DNA of 64,000 nucleotides from Rhabdornis inornatus. Taxonomy: Eukaryota; Chordata; Aves; Passeriformes; Rhabdornithidae. The translations under genes were made by a program, and so were the position numbers. This document shows positions 23,454 to 36,071 of this stretch, piece after piece. The notes below the pieces were generated by a model that worked only from the letters and a program-made list of their open reading frames with translations, did not search any database and was not told the origin of the DNA. The stretch lies in contig VWZS01007432.1 of NCBI GenBank assembly GCA_013397075.1, positions 1,845,565 to 1,909,564 on the forward strand. Reading direction: 5' to 3'. How positions within the stretch are numbered: the first letter of the stretch is position 1; each line of letters starts with the position of its first letter.

Positions 23454-26400
23454 AAGTTCTCACAAGAAGACACAGAAGCTGTGCCATGACCAGCTCCATT
23501 GTTTCTCCCATCACTCAAAACAGGCTCCTCGTGCCACACGATGACACTTGATGCCACAGCAAGGAATGGGTTTGGGTTGGAAAAGCAGCCCTGCCCCTGA
23601 TGACCACCAGCACCAGTCTGGGTATTCTCTGGGATTTTCTTTCCCATAGCTTTCCCCAGGAGCAGGCTCTGATGAGATAGCAGGATTAGGTGATACCACA
23701 GTACATACTAAAGCCTGCACTTCCAGCCTCCCCTTCCCTTCTCAGGAACCTTCCAAACTTGCCATAATACAAATTGACATAGTATTTTAACAGACTGCCT
23801 ATATCTATGTGGACAACCCAATATATGATTGAAGAAACATTCTAATATTCAATTAGTCATATTTTTCAATTGGTATGAGCCTAACACTGTAATCATGACA
23901 TTACAGGACACTTGCATATTTTGATGTGGTCATTTTATAATAATATACAAGGCAATGGCATCATTTTGTCCAACTGAAAATCTACATGGTGCACTGAATC
24001 TAAGTTTTTCCAGTTGCCGAAATGAATCTCACCATTCAACAAGAAGAGATTAAAAAGCCCTCAAGTGAATTGTATTTCTAATTTATTGAAAGCTGTGCAT
24101 AAAAGAGAACAACCTCTCACCCAGAACCCTGTAGATTTATTTATCCAGTCCTCCTTGCATGTAAAGGTACAGTCACGAAACACCTGTAAATTTTTCAGGA
24201 TTTCTCCTTACTGAAGAAATGCACATACTGAAGCACAGACCAATCTAACTGCTGCAAAACTACTTTGAAATAAATGAAATAAAGCGATTGAACAAAATGG
24301 GAACCAATTTTACCAGTGGGATGAGGTAAGTGCAGACTGTGATATACTCCGAATTTTGTCAGGCTTTTGACAGACTTGCAGGGGAAGTCACTTATGCTGT
24401 GATACAGCAAAGCAGATGAGCACAAAACCAACCCTCTGAAACAACAGATCCCATTCATTTACCTAGGGAAAAGCTGGAAGTCTTAGAGAGTATCCACCAC
24501 CTGGATGAGTCCTGTAGAATTTTAACTCAATATAGCTTCAGAAAACATCCAGTTTGTGGTTGTAACAGTCTATCTAAGCTTGTTCTGTGATCAGAAAACT
24601 TGTGAAAGAGCTATTTGGTCAAGGCCAGTGACACAAAGTTCTTCCCTCAGAGCCGAATAAGCAGTTCAATGGGTACTTGGCAGCCTCTCAGTCCCGTAGC
24701 CAGTCAGCAGAGATGCACAGCCAAACACCCCTGAACTGCTCTGCACCTGAGTTGGTAATTTATGTCTTGTCAGTGCTCACCTTCCAGAAGGAGCTTTGTC
24801 TGAAGACATCAAGCAACTGGGGACACACCACTTCCTTCAGACTCCTGTTGCAACACACAATTACTCTTCATTCAATCATTTCCTTCAACTGCTCTAATGA
24901 CTCATTATAAAATCAGTGATACTCACCCACATAAATGCAAGCTCATAGGACTTCAGACAAAACATGCAAAGCTTTTTATCTCTGCTTTTCATCTGCAGTG
25001 ACTTCTCTGCAGCCTTGCTATGGCTGCTTTGATCTCACATTGGCCAGCTTCCATGCCATCTTTCACGTCTTTTGGGAAAGACTGCACTGAGTCATTGTCA
25101 GCGTGGTTTTATGCCAAGTTCCTTCTGTTCAGAGATGAAATTTCCAAAGTAGTGCCTAATTCTCCTTTCCTAAACCCTTATTTGAGCACTTTGTTAACTG
25201 GTTTTGGTTTTCAAGGATTTGGAGTATAAGGCATCTTCTGACAGGAGCTATCAGGTGCAGGCCCAGATTTATGGAAAACATAGATCTTGTTTTCATGTTC
25301 CTAAATATCAAATTAGAATTACAGGTTTTCATTTGTGGGCTCAAATGGAATGCCTATCCAGTGGATTATAATTCCACATCATTTGGCAGCAATTTCTCAA
25401 GTTGCCAAGTTTAAATCTCCACCAGTCACATAATTTGCTCACTGGGAAGTGAGTAGCTGGGTAAAACCAGACGGCACAAGACCAAGATGTGAAGAGATAT
25501 CCACATGGCACAAAGCTGGGTCTAATAAATACAGTTACAAGACCTCTAAATGATACCAGAAGTAAGTGAGTGCCACATCACAGTTCCATAACTTCATCCA
25601 GTTTCTAAGTATTTCTGGACTGCAACATATTGCTTTGGAGTGGGATTCCAAACTTTCATTCATCTAACATGTGTATGTTCCACCACCGTAAGATCTATTT
25701 TAAAATATTTCATATATTTACATTAACTCTGTGAAACACTAACTTTTAGGGTTAGCCTGGATTGTTAACCTGTCTGTAGAACAAAACTCATTGCTTTTCT
25801 GGATTGACAGTTCTCCAGTATCTAAACCCAATGGCATTGTGCAGATTTAATGGTATCAACACTTGAAGTGGCTAAATCATCTGAACGTTATCGAGTCACA
25901 ATTTGCTCAATGGATAGTTAGGGAAAAGCACTTCAGCTCAAGGGAAAATAAAACATGTAGTACCCATAGAGTAGCAATGGGCAAAAGTGTTCCTGTTCTC
26001 CTACTGGACTGTATTAATTCAGGAGTTAATTTCCTGGGCTAACTTGACTACTGCACCTTGATAAAGACTTTTGTGATTACAGAATAAATTTGTAATGAAG
26101 CCAAGATTGTAGACCACTGATATCACTTCTTAGCCATTGTCCTCCTTTCTGATCTATCCTTCCTCAAAACTACCCTTGCACAGCACCAAAACTGCAGCTT
26201 CAGGACTACTGAGCCAGCAAGCAGAACCTTTACAAGGACAGCAACTGAGATGCTCCCAACACACTCAGTTTCTAACTGGACCCCAAACAGAGGCTTCCCC
26301 TCCCAACGGTCCTACTGGGCAGCATCCACCAGGAAAAGGAACATTCCTTTGAAGTCCAGCAACCACTGTGTGCCTGGTCCTCTCCTCCCCCAAGGGACTG

Positions 26401-29400
26401 CACTGCACAGGGTCTGGATGATTCAGTGACATCACCTGACACTGGCTGCACCTTGACCACCGTGAGGCCTCCAGGAGAGTGGAGATGAGAACAGGACAGC
26501 AATATGCCCACAAAACAAACTGGGCCACTCTCCATCAGGCTCTGTGACACTGGGGCGTGTGCAAGACACTCTTGCAGCCAAAGCCTAAATTAATGTTAAC
26601 AGCCTCAAATCCTGTGCTTTTTTTATGCTACTGTTGCCACTCAGTCTTGAACAGGGTTGGATGGACTAGACATAACAACCTGACAACTTTCCACATGAAA
26701 AGTGGAAACTGTATAAACATCCCCAGTATCTTATGATGGAGGCTATAAATTGTAAGGAAGCTGCATCAGGCTGATTAGATTTCTTTCACATCCCTACCTT
26801 TTTCCTTGTTAATCTAAGGTAGCTAGAGCCAAGGCACAAAAAATCTGGTGGAAATGTTAATCTTGATCTCTGCCTGCCAACAAAAACTTGTAAGCTGACT
26901 GGTACAAGTTTAGGACATTTCCCACATGCCTACTAAAATTAGTGGCATTAAAAGATCTTCTACAAGCATATTCACTCTAGTTTTTTGATGGGATGCATGA
27001 TTTAAAACCATATTGCATTTAATCTCAAAAGCAGTAATTAACATTTACATCATAGAAAAGAAGAAAACTCTTCACTTTTAAAAGAGCCACTGCTCTCTTC
27101 TGTGCAAGCTGTAGGTGAGAGGTTTGCTATTATCTCTGTGGGATAACACCCTCTCCCATAGGAACTGGAGTAATATAACTTTATACACTAAGAATTGTCC
27201 TTCAAATCTGCATCTTCTGCTCCTGAGCTTGAAAACAACTGTGGTGTTACACATTGCAGCCAGAGGGACATGGTCTCCATGTCTGGTTCCCTGCAGCCAT
27301 GTCTGATGTGAATCTAGGACAAGATCATGTTACTTCAGTTACTGGAAAGCTTCACAGAAATCAGGAAAAGAATCACTAGTGTTAAGTGAAAACAATATTG
27401 AATCCATGTTGCACTGGATGTACAGCATCAAGATATTCCAGATGGATTGTAATGGCCAAAAGTGCAGCTGTACTGACTGTCAGCTGTACTGGAAACCTAT
27501 GCTGGGTCTGATTTGCAGATTTTTCCTCTTTCCCCCCTCCTCTGGTCTTCTTCACCCCCACCTTATTTTCATCATGTCCCTTTAATCGTGTTCTCAGAGA
27601 TCCCCATGTGAGTTTGGTTCCTTTGGAACAGAGCCCTGCACATAAAATTATCTAAAGCAATCTTTCTTTTATTCTAATACTGACATTCATAATCCTCTAA
27701 GGACTTAGAAGAAATAGAAGGAATAATATCAATTATGGGAAAAAGGCTTTCATAAACTGAAAAGGCGTTTTGATCTATTTAAAAAAAAATCAGTCATTTG
27801 CGTTACATTTCCCAGGCTAATCCCTGGTATAATTCAAATGAGATGGTTTAGCACACAGAAAATCACAGAAATCCTTTTTCTGGGACAAACCCACAAGGTT
27901 TTGTTTATTTAAGATAATTGCAGCTGTGGGATAAAGATCTTTCACTGTGCCAAATGATCTTCATTCAGATATTACCAGAAATTGCTTCTCCTCTTCATTC
28001 CTTTTAGAAGAGAGAGGTGATTACTAAGAAAAAGAAGTCCAGCAAACTTAGTTGTAGATAACTACAGCTTTTTGGAAGACACAGGATCACTTATACTCCC
28101 TTCAAGGGTACAGGAAGGAACAAAAAGAGAGGCCTTGAGCAAGTAAGAGGAGAACATCATCCTTCTCCTCAGACAAGTGTATTAATAGCCCTGGGTGAGC
28201 TGCCTTCTGAGAACAGGCCTGTTTTGTGCTGGTAACTAATGCTCCAACTCCCCAGCTATCCAGGTACACCATCCAACCTGGGAAGATGCTCTTTGTGTAG
28301 TAGGTATGGTCCTCCAACATATACCTTAGAGTAAACACAATCCTTGTCTCTAGACTGCCTCTTGAAAACACAAGTATTTTAGGAATAAACCTGAAATCAT
28401 GGTTCTTCTCCCTGCTTCTACCTATGCTTTCACTCCAGCACATACCAACAAAAACTGCCACACTTGCAATTTCACTTATGGGTTAATATTTGGGAGGGCT
28501 TAATTCTCTGCATTTTTCCAATTTCTAAGCTCTCTCATGCTCACTGAAAGAATTTCTCAAACAAATAAACAAAATAATTAAGTATTTTTACACTTCCCTG
28601 AAGAACAAACTAGAAGAAGTCATGAGGTCTGGTAGCCATATGCTTTTTAAAGCTGGGACAGCTTGAGGAATTGTGTTTAGATTATACTTTTATACCAAGG
28701 TATTCTCATTCAGAGTGAAGAGCAGATCCTTAATCCATCCTCTGGGCATCTGCAGTTAGAACTGGGACCAGAATTCACATTTCTCTACTCCTTGTGCTTT
28801 CTGTTCCTCTACATCAAAGCACAACAGTCTCAGAGTTGTGCATTTGCTGTCAGACCATTTACATTCCCAAAGCACATGGACCCTGCAAGCCTGCTTCTCT
28901 TCACCTGATAAACCCCTCAAGCCCAACTTGGAAAACTCGTGTGCAGTTTTATGAATGCTGAAAAGGGGTGGTGAAACCCCAAAAGAGTTGCACCTAGATA
29001 TTTTTTTCCTTTTACTTTTGGACCCAAGTTGTCCAGCTTTTATATGCTGTTCTTCCATAATTCCCAAAAGAATATCCTGTTCTTGTGCCATATCTACTTC
29101 CAGCTGAAAGACAGACTTTCCAGGGCAAATACAAATTGTGGGAGCAAGGATAACAGGAGCTTTTCCAAAGTTCCATGCTTAACTATCAACAGAACAAACA
29201 GCAGCTGAGGTGGAGGTAAGAGCGATGCATTCACTTTTCATTAACAGATTTCAAACCAGCTCAAATTTTGTGAGGGTTTTATTACTGTAACTCTTTACTC
29301 ACAGAGAAATACTGTCTCTCATTTTAGCATACTCCAGTAAATTATTATGAAGTGCTTTCCTATATTCAGGTGAACATCGACTACATAGCTGACAGTCAAA

Positions 29401-30624
29401 CAAACAAAATTAATTGGCATTAACCTGTTTCTATGGAATTGCACTGACACATCTCACAGTACTTGATGTTGATACATTTTACAGCTGCTAGGAATTCGGT
29501 CCTCTTCTTTTTAGAGAAAAATATATTGCCAAACAAGATAGCTGCAAAAAATAGCCAAAAAGCGTAACCAGTGCTTATACCCAAGGTTCAACCCTGCCCG
29601 TTTCATACTTTGCATTTCGCATTTTTAATCCAATCATCTTATTATTGTTAGACTCATGAGTCCTGAACACTGAAGATTCCACAAAGAATTCACAAAGCTA
29701 CCTGACTGTTGAATTTCTTTCCCACCTTTCGCCCACTTCATTGCTATGGAGTAACCAGAAAACTCACTTTTGTGCTGCCACGTTTCACACACAACACAGT
29801 ATGAGCCACAGATATAGTCAGACTCTGCTTTTTTTCCTTAAGTTTAGCAAATGCAACACACTTAAGAAGCAGAGGGACTTAAAACTGCACTGCTGTACTA
29901 TGAGTTTAGTCTGTGAATACTCCGCAGCAAACCAGTTTCCAACCACTTACTCCAAAAACTATCAAATCTTTAGACAATATAAAATACTGAAGATTTCTGT
30001 AAGATTCAGAAATTCAACAGCATAGGGAACATAAGCAAGAGCAGTTGTCTCCATCAAAGGCAAACAGATGTTGCTATAACCTTTTAGAAAAACCCCTGCT
30101 CTTGGAAGTGCTATAGTAAATATGTAAATATACTTTGAAATTGAATATCCTTCCTGAAGTGGAAGGCCTGGAGTACAAGAGCTCTTTGAGAGTATGTTTT
30201 GGTTTCATGGGGTCATATGTATGCAGTACTGAGCTGTGCCCAGCCTGGAGTCATTGCTGCCATATCCTCTGGCAAAAAGGTTGCAGGGAGGAGAGCTGTC
30301 CAGAGAAAGGAACAGGTGATGAATGTGTGTGCACTGTGATGGCATCCAGGTGCCTCTGACCAGGAACAAGAATACATTACCCCAACATACTGCAGGTAGA
30401 TGGTTTCTGCCTCGATATAAAACAATCTGAAGCATTTTCTATTTCTCTTCCAATCTCATTCATGTGGACTTCACCTCACACAGCTTTTCACTTGTCTGTT
30501 TCCAGGAATAAAAGCTCTTAGAGCTGGCAGAAATTGCATTGCCATAAATTACATCTGCACTATTAGAAATTAGTTGTACTTTCTTTGTTTACTCTGAAAG
30601 AGAAATGAAATTTTTATTCTTTTT
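23454..30624. other. long gene-free stretch
   Basis: Mostly AT-rich, with GC-richer patches at about 23470-23720 and 26130-26560 that I cannot assign. Minus-strand open frames at 28102-28461 (119 codons) and 28756-29091 (111 codons) look somewhat protein-like but match nothing I know and lack a convincing gene context. No repeat family is recognised. Confidence 0.45.
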
Positions 30625-31275
30625 ACACAGAATCACCGAATGGGTAAGGTTGGAAGAGATCTTATCTGGTCCCACCTCCCTGCTCCAGCAGGGCCATCCC
30701 AGAGCACAGGGCACAGGATTGTGTCCAGAGGGGTCTGGAATATCCCCAGTGAGGAGACTCCACACCCTCTCTGGTCTCTGTTCAGTGCCCAGGCAGTGCC
30801 CAGGGAAGAAGTTGTGCCTCCTGTGCAGGTGGAACCCCCTGGGCTCAGTCCCTGCCCGTGGCTCTGGTGCCATTGCTGGGCCCCCTGGAGCAGAGCCTGG
30901 GCCCTGCTCGGAGCCCTCCCTGCACACAGGGACACCCAGGGCTGAGGGCCCCTCTCAGCTGGGGCTCCTCTCCAGCCTGGACAGCCCCAGCTCCCTCAGC
31001 CTTTCCCTGCCAGAGATGCTCCAGGCCCGAAATCATCTCTGCAGCCTCCGCTGGCCCCGCTCCAGGAGCTCCCTGTCCCTCCTGTGCTGATGATCCCAGA
31101 GCTGGACACAGCTGTCCAGATGTGCCTCCAGGGCTGGGCAGACGGGCAGGATCACTCCCTGACCTGCTGGCACTGCTTTTCCTGATGCATCCCAGGGTTC
31201 TATTGGCCCTCTTGTCCCCCATGGCACTGCTGGCTCAGGGACAGCTTGTCCAGCAGGGGCCTCAGGTCATTCTCA
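30625..31275 (-). mobile_element. CR1 retrotransposon, ORF2 C-terminus plus 3' UTR
   Basis: In plus coordinates this copy begins with the reverse complement of the CR1 tail (cacagaatcaccgaatggg, then 'aaggttggaagagatctt') and runs into ORF2. On the minus strand the ORF2 C-terminus is visible in frames that have shifted: ANRTLGCIRKSSASRSG, then HLDSCVQLWDHQHRRDREL and LLERGQRRLQR. These match the CR1 pattern 'ANRVLGCIKRS..SRSREVILPLYSALVRPHLEYCVQLW'. It is much more GC-rich than its flanks. The large plus-strand frames across it (161 and 186 codons) are antisense artefacts. Confidence 0.95.
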
Positions 31276-34200
31276 AACATTTTCCCTTCTCAGAGGTTTT
31301 CCCTCAAGGGATTCTGCCCACCCATATGAAGAAGATTGAGAAGCAGGAGCCATCTTTGGTCTTTGTTGCCAGGAGACTGTTTCCAATTGTGGAATATGGG
31401 TTAGTGCTGCTATGGTGAGTTATGTCCCAGGTGAGATGCAGGAAAGGACATTTCTTGGCCAGGAGAAAAGCAGAACAAACCCAAATGTTTCACAGGCTTG
31501 AGGGATTCAGGAAGAGCAGAAACACAGGCACCACGAGGAAGAGATCACATGGTGCTGGTACCAGAAAAATCCCTCTGAGAGGATGGCACAGGATGATGAT
31601 AAACTGTTTTCTGTCAGTCCAGTGCACTGAACTTAAAAACTCTTCAAGGGGAATATCTTGCCCTTGCAAGCAGCCAGTCTGAGCAATGGGTAGCTCATGA
31701 TCTGCTCGAATGACTGAAACCATGTTAAAATCATGTTAAAAAAAATCATGTTAAAAAGCATTTCATCTTCTGCTCAATTAATCTCATAAATTTGAGGCAG
31801 GGGATTCATAAGCTACCCATTGCTTGTGAAGTATCTTCTACAAATATTTCCTTGGATCACCTCCAGGAGAAGAGGGCTCTCTTTTTCAGTTCTGTCTGTA
31901 GCTCCTTCAGAAACCTACAAATGGCATCTGGAGGAGTTAATATGCAGAAAACTCTAACAACCCTTTGAAATTTTGGGGTTACACCCGTAAACAAAGGGCT
32001 TCTCAGAGGGGTTGCCAAAACTTTCTCTGTTCCCAGACAGGGATCAGACAGTAACACAAGAGTGCCCACAGCTGTGGGACCAGGGCTGAGGGCTGGGCTG
32101 AGATGTCACCCCTGAGCAGTATGGGGAGGCTCCTGGCAAGACCCACAGGGCTCCTTCCTTGGTCTGTCCCATATTGGGGCTGGGCTGCAGCTCTGGCAGG
32201 CGAGCTCTGAGGAGGAGCCAAGGGAAGGAGCTGAAGAAAAAGCTCAAGGAAAGAAAGTGACTGTCTGGTTTTGCTTTGGGATAAAACACAAGCAAGATAG
32301 GAAACAACTGATTTACCTAATCATGTTTCTAATGATCACAATGGAAAGACAGGGCACATTGACAGAGCTGAATAATCCATTGCAGACCAAAATCACCCAA
32401 ACTGCAGCCTCATTTTTATTTTTGCTTTTTCTGCAGTCACAGAAGGGCTGGAAGTTGATAATAGGGGAGGGTCCTCATCTGCACTGTACTGACTTGCAAA
32501 GGCAGTCATCCAAAACTAATATTCTGGGTTGAGTTCCTGGAGAGGGATGTTGGGGTTTTGTGGTGGGGAAAGGCTGGCAACCTTGACTCTGATCTGTAAA
32601 ATTCTTCCTTTAGCCCTTACACACTTATTAGCTTGTTTTCACACCTTGCCCTCTTTGGAGGATTATATGCAGTAACACGATGCAGCCTGGAGCTTCAGTT
32701 TTCAAAGGTGCATTAAGCTTGAAGCAAAACCTAGCACCCCAGAAAATCCCCCCCACTGAAGGTCAGATCTACATTGACTGGCTTCCTAAATTTTCCCTGC
32801 CTTTCTGTTTTTGTAAGAACTGTGCAACTTATGTGTGTTCTAACACATCCTTCTTAACTCAACAAAAATGCCATATCTAAAGCTTTAACTGCCATATGTC
32901 CTATATAGGCATATGAAGCATATTTCTCTTTAATTCATATTTTATTGGAAGCCTTACAAAGCACACAGAACAGATGCCAGTACATCAAATTCATCATGCC
33001 GAGTCTTGATTATACAGACCCCGAAGCCCCAGCACTGCCATACAATCCTTCCTTTCAGGAAATAAAAGCCAAAGACCAGTTTTCCCACAGGACCACTTGT
33101 GGGTAGAAGCTGAAGCCCTTATTACTGGAGGTTCCTTGGATATGATTTGAAGTTTGAAAGTTCCTCATATAGCTGTTCACTCATCATAACGTGCTTCTCA
33201 AAGCCTAGGCATGCTGCTCCAGGGAGGAACGCCCGTCCAAAACCAGGGAAGCACTTGGCCAAATATCTACTGCAAGATTAGTAGCAGCAGCCTTCTCTTT
33301 CTCTGAGCAGGAGTGCAGCAGATAAGGAGGTATATAGTAGAGTGCAACATCACAAATAACCACCCCAGGAGCTGCTACTGTGTGCAAGGAAATGTCATGT
33401 CAGTCACCACAAAACAGGGTTGTCACCAGAACCAAATCTACTTTGCAAAGGGGAGAGAGATTTAAAAGTTACCTAAAAGCGTGACATGCAATACCATTAC
33501 AAAATAGCAATTAAAAAAAAATGAATAGAGCAGATTCTCACTGGTCTGGAATTTCCTCCTATAGTTTGTGGTGTAAATCAAAGCATGATATACTACAAAA
33601 CTTTAGATATATTTACATGTGTTTGGGCTGACCATGTTTACTCACTCAGGGTTTCTACTCCACCACTTGTTAATGCATTTGGCATGGTCTCATGTAAATA
33701 CATCTAGGATTTCAAAGGAAGGTCATTCTCTATTCCCCCCTCCATACAGAGGGAACACACCAGCACTATGCTGAGGATATGGAATGAGATCCCTCAAGAT
33801 CAGAGTCACTGTGGGTGGGTAATGATGAGGTTACCCCTATGGTGTATGTCAAAGTATGTCATTATAGCTATGATGCACAACAAACCCATCTTTGAAATCA
33901 TTCCTTGATTTTAAGTCTACTTGCTGCTTAATGGAAGTCACTCCTGCAGTAATTTTCTGCTGGTGTAATTTTAAATGGCAGCAATAGGGAAGAAAAGGCA
34001 GCAGGGGTCGTGAATGGAGGAATATTCACAACAGAGGAGTACAGAAAAGGGAACGCAAGGAAAGGATGGTGGAGGAGAAGGAGAGAAAACCAGGGCACCA
34101 GCATGCATTTGAGGGTGTAACTTCAGAACAATTCTAAGCCCCTCTTTGTAGATCACTACTAGGAGTCAGTTTTGTGTGTGATCCCAACATCCATATGCCA

Positions 34201-35561
34201 GGCCAAGGGAACCTCCCTGCACTCAGAGTCAGATTCAGTGTATTTAGAATCAGACCCTGTCAAGTCCCGTGCTTCTCTTTCATTATTTAGAGCTTTTCAG
34301 TCAAAGCAAAGCTTCTTGAAACTCAGCCAAGCAATGGAAGTTGCAAAAATTCCCAGGATTTTGGTAAAAAAGTCTTTGGTGCTAAGAAAGGAGATGTTAC
34401 TATCAAATATAAAACCCCTGCAGAAATTTCCTTCCTGTGTGTGTCCAGGCAATTGCCCTGGTCCTTGCTCAGGCAATGCCCTGCAATGCACAAACATCAG
34501 TTCTGATCCCATGTGACACAGATTTTTTCCATATTTATTCTGTGCTGTTGTGGATATAAAGTCTATGTTAGTTTTTAGCTTTATTTTTTACACTTTATGG
34601 TAAAGAGTTCTGAATTTATTTTTCTTAGAATAGAATTTTATTTCTTTAAAATACATCTGGCTAGTTGGCATAAAATGAAACTATAGCTGGCTCAGTCCCT
34701 AGAGTTTAAAGGAATATTTCTGGTCACAGGGGACTTAGCTCAAAATTTATTTCAGGACTAAGCACTTGAGGATTAAGGCAAAACACAACCCATGCAACAC
34801 TGACTATTTTATGTTTAAAATTTAGAATTGCTTTGAAAAACCCAGCCAGAATTGTTGGTGTTTTTTTTTTTTAACTTGTAAAAGATTATTGTTAATCTTT
34901 CAAATTTTAATGCTGAAGCTATCTTTTAGGAACTGTACATATCTGTGAAACACCTCTTTGCATAAAATGACAGGATTTGTTGAAGTCATACTTCTAATGG
35001 CTTTCTTTGTTTTTTTATTTATTTTCAAGAATGCACCACATTCACACCCCTAACTCTTCCATACTTGGATGGGATTTCTGAAAGCATTTTTTTTCACATC
35101 TAACTCTAGCCCAACTCCATCCCAATAGTGGCTTAAATGGGAGCAGGATTATGCCATTTCAGAAAACTTTTGAAAATCCAAAATTGATGCCTATTATTAC
35201 TTCATTTAGACCACAATAAATCATTTTTGCAGGGTATTGAACTAACACTCTTAAGAATACGGTTTTCCATGGCTCAAGAGGAGTCGAAGATGGAACTTTG
35301 ATATCTGGATTTATAAAAGCCCAGAAATATTGGGCTTTCACCCAGGTCTGTGTGTGAGAGACCAGCTGCAGACTGATGCCCAGTGCTGTGGAGCACACAA
35401 GGCAGGTTTTGAGCAGGTGTAAAAGAAAGTAGCTCTTCTGAGACATAATTTTCAGTGAAACTATGGCAGCTGAGCTCCTTGTGTCAGCCTTAAAACAACC
35501 TCTATCATTTAATGAGTGGTTTATATTACTCAGTCGTACCCTTAGGTGAGACCCTTATCTG
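31276..35561. other. gene-free stretch with small repeats
   Basis: AT-rich except for a GC-richer patch at about 32040-32230 of unknown nature. It holds a CATGTTAAAA triplicate at 31721-31757 lying inside a 14-bp inverted repeat (31682-31695 with 31811-31824), and a T-tract near 34860. No gene is recognised. Confidence 0.45.
31682..31824. repeat. 14-bp inverted repeat enclosing a short tandem repeat
   Basis: AGCAATGGGTAGCT (31682-31695) is perfectly complementary to AGCTACCCATTGCT (31811-31824). Pairing continues imperfectly inward with one bulge (atgatc with gattcat). The 115-bp interior contains three copies of catgttaaaa (31721-31757). The element could form a long hairpin or be the remnant of a very small terminal-inverted-repeat transposon. 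I see no clear target-site duplication. Confidence 0.6.
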
Positions 35562-36071
35562 CAGAGCTGCCTCCAGCCCTGGGATCCCAGCACAGGAAGG
35601 ACATGGAGCTCTTGGAGAGAGTCCAGAGGAGGCACCAAGGTGATCAGAGGGCTGGAGCAGCTCTGCTGTGAGGAAAGGCTGAGGGAATTTGGTTTTTTCA
35701 GCCTGGAGAAAAGAAGCTGTGGGGTGACCTCATGGTGGCCTTCCAGTACCTGGAGGGAACCTGGAACAAAGATGGAGGGATGCTATTGACAAGGGTCTGG
35801 AATGACAGGACAAGGGGAATGGCCTCACATCAACAGAGAGTAGGCTTTGATCGGTTGTTAGGAAGAAAATCTTCCCTGTGAGGGTGGTGAGGCCCTGGCA
35901 CAGGTGCCCAGAGAAGCTGTGGCTGCCCCATCCCTGGAAGTGACTGAGGCCAGACTGGATGGGGCTTGGAGCAACCTGAGATCGTGAAAGACATCTGTGC
36001 CCATGACAGGGGGTGGGATGGGATGAGCTTTAAGGTCTCTTCCAAGCCAAACCATTCTGTGGTTCCATTGT
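35562..36071 (+). mobile_element. CR1 retrotransposon, ORF2 end plus 3' UTR
   Basis: This sense CR1 fragment begins at the ORF2 end (a block like 'gacatggagctcttggagag', which corresponds to 'LELLERVQRR'). It continues through 'gaaaggctgagggaatt', 'agcctggagaaaagaagc', 'ggccttccagtacctgg' and 'gtggtgaggccctggcacag' to the tail 'ccaaaccattctgtggttcc'. About 510 bp remain, so it is 5'-truncated. It shares a long, nearly identical block with the copy at 11371-11633. A short segment around 35975-36005 diverges from that copy. Confidence 0.94.

Noticed and set aside
23560..23600. 'gaatgggtttgggttggaaaag' resembling a minus-strand CR1 tail
   Set aside because: The expected continuation (gacctt..agatcatc..ccaacc) is absent, so it is probably coincidence.
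24200..24325. Possible plus-strand exon ending in GATGAG with gtaagt
   Set aside because: All three frames contain stops, so it cannot be an internal coding exon.
26650..26690. 'gggttggatggactaga' resembling a CR1 3' end
   Set aside because: No CR1 sequence precedes it and the tail is missing.
28102..29091. Two minus-strand frames of 119 and 111 codons that look somewhat protein-like
   Set aside because: No family match, no splice or promoter context, and separated by stops. Kept only as a note in the region entry.
30605..31418. Longest open frames in the window (161 and 186 codons, plus strand)
   Set aside because: They run antisense through a GC-rich CR1 copy, whose true coding remnants (QLWDHQHRRDREL and similar) are on the minus strand.
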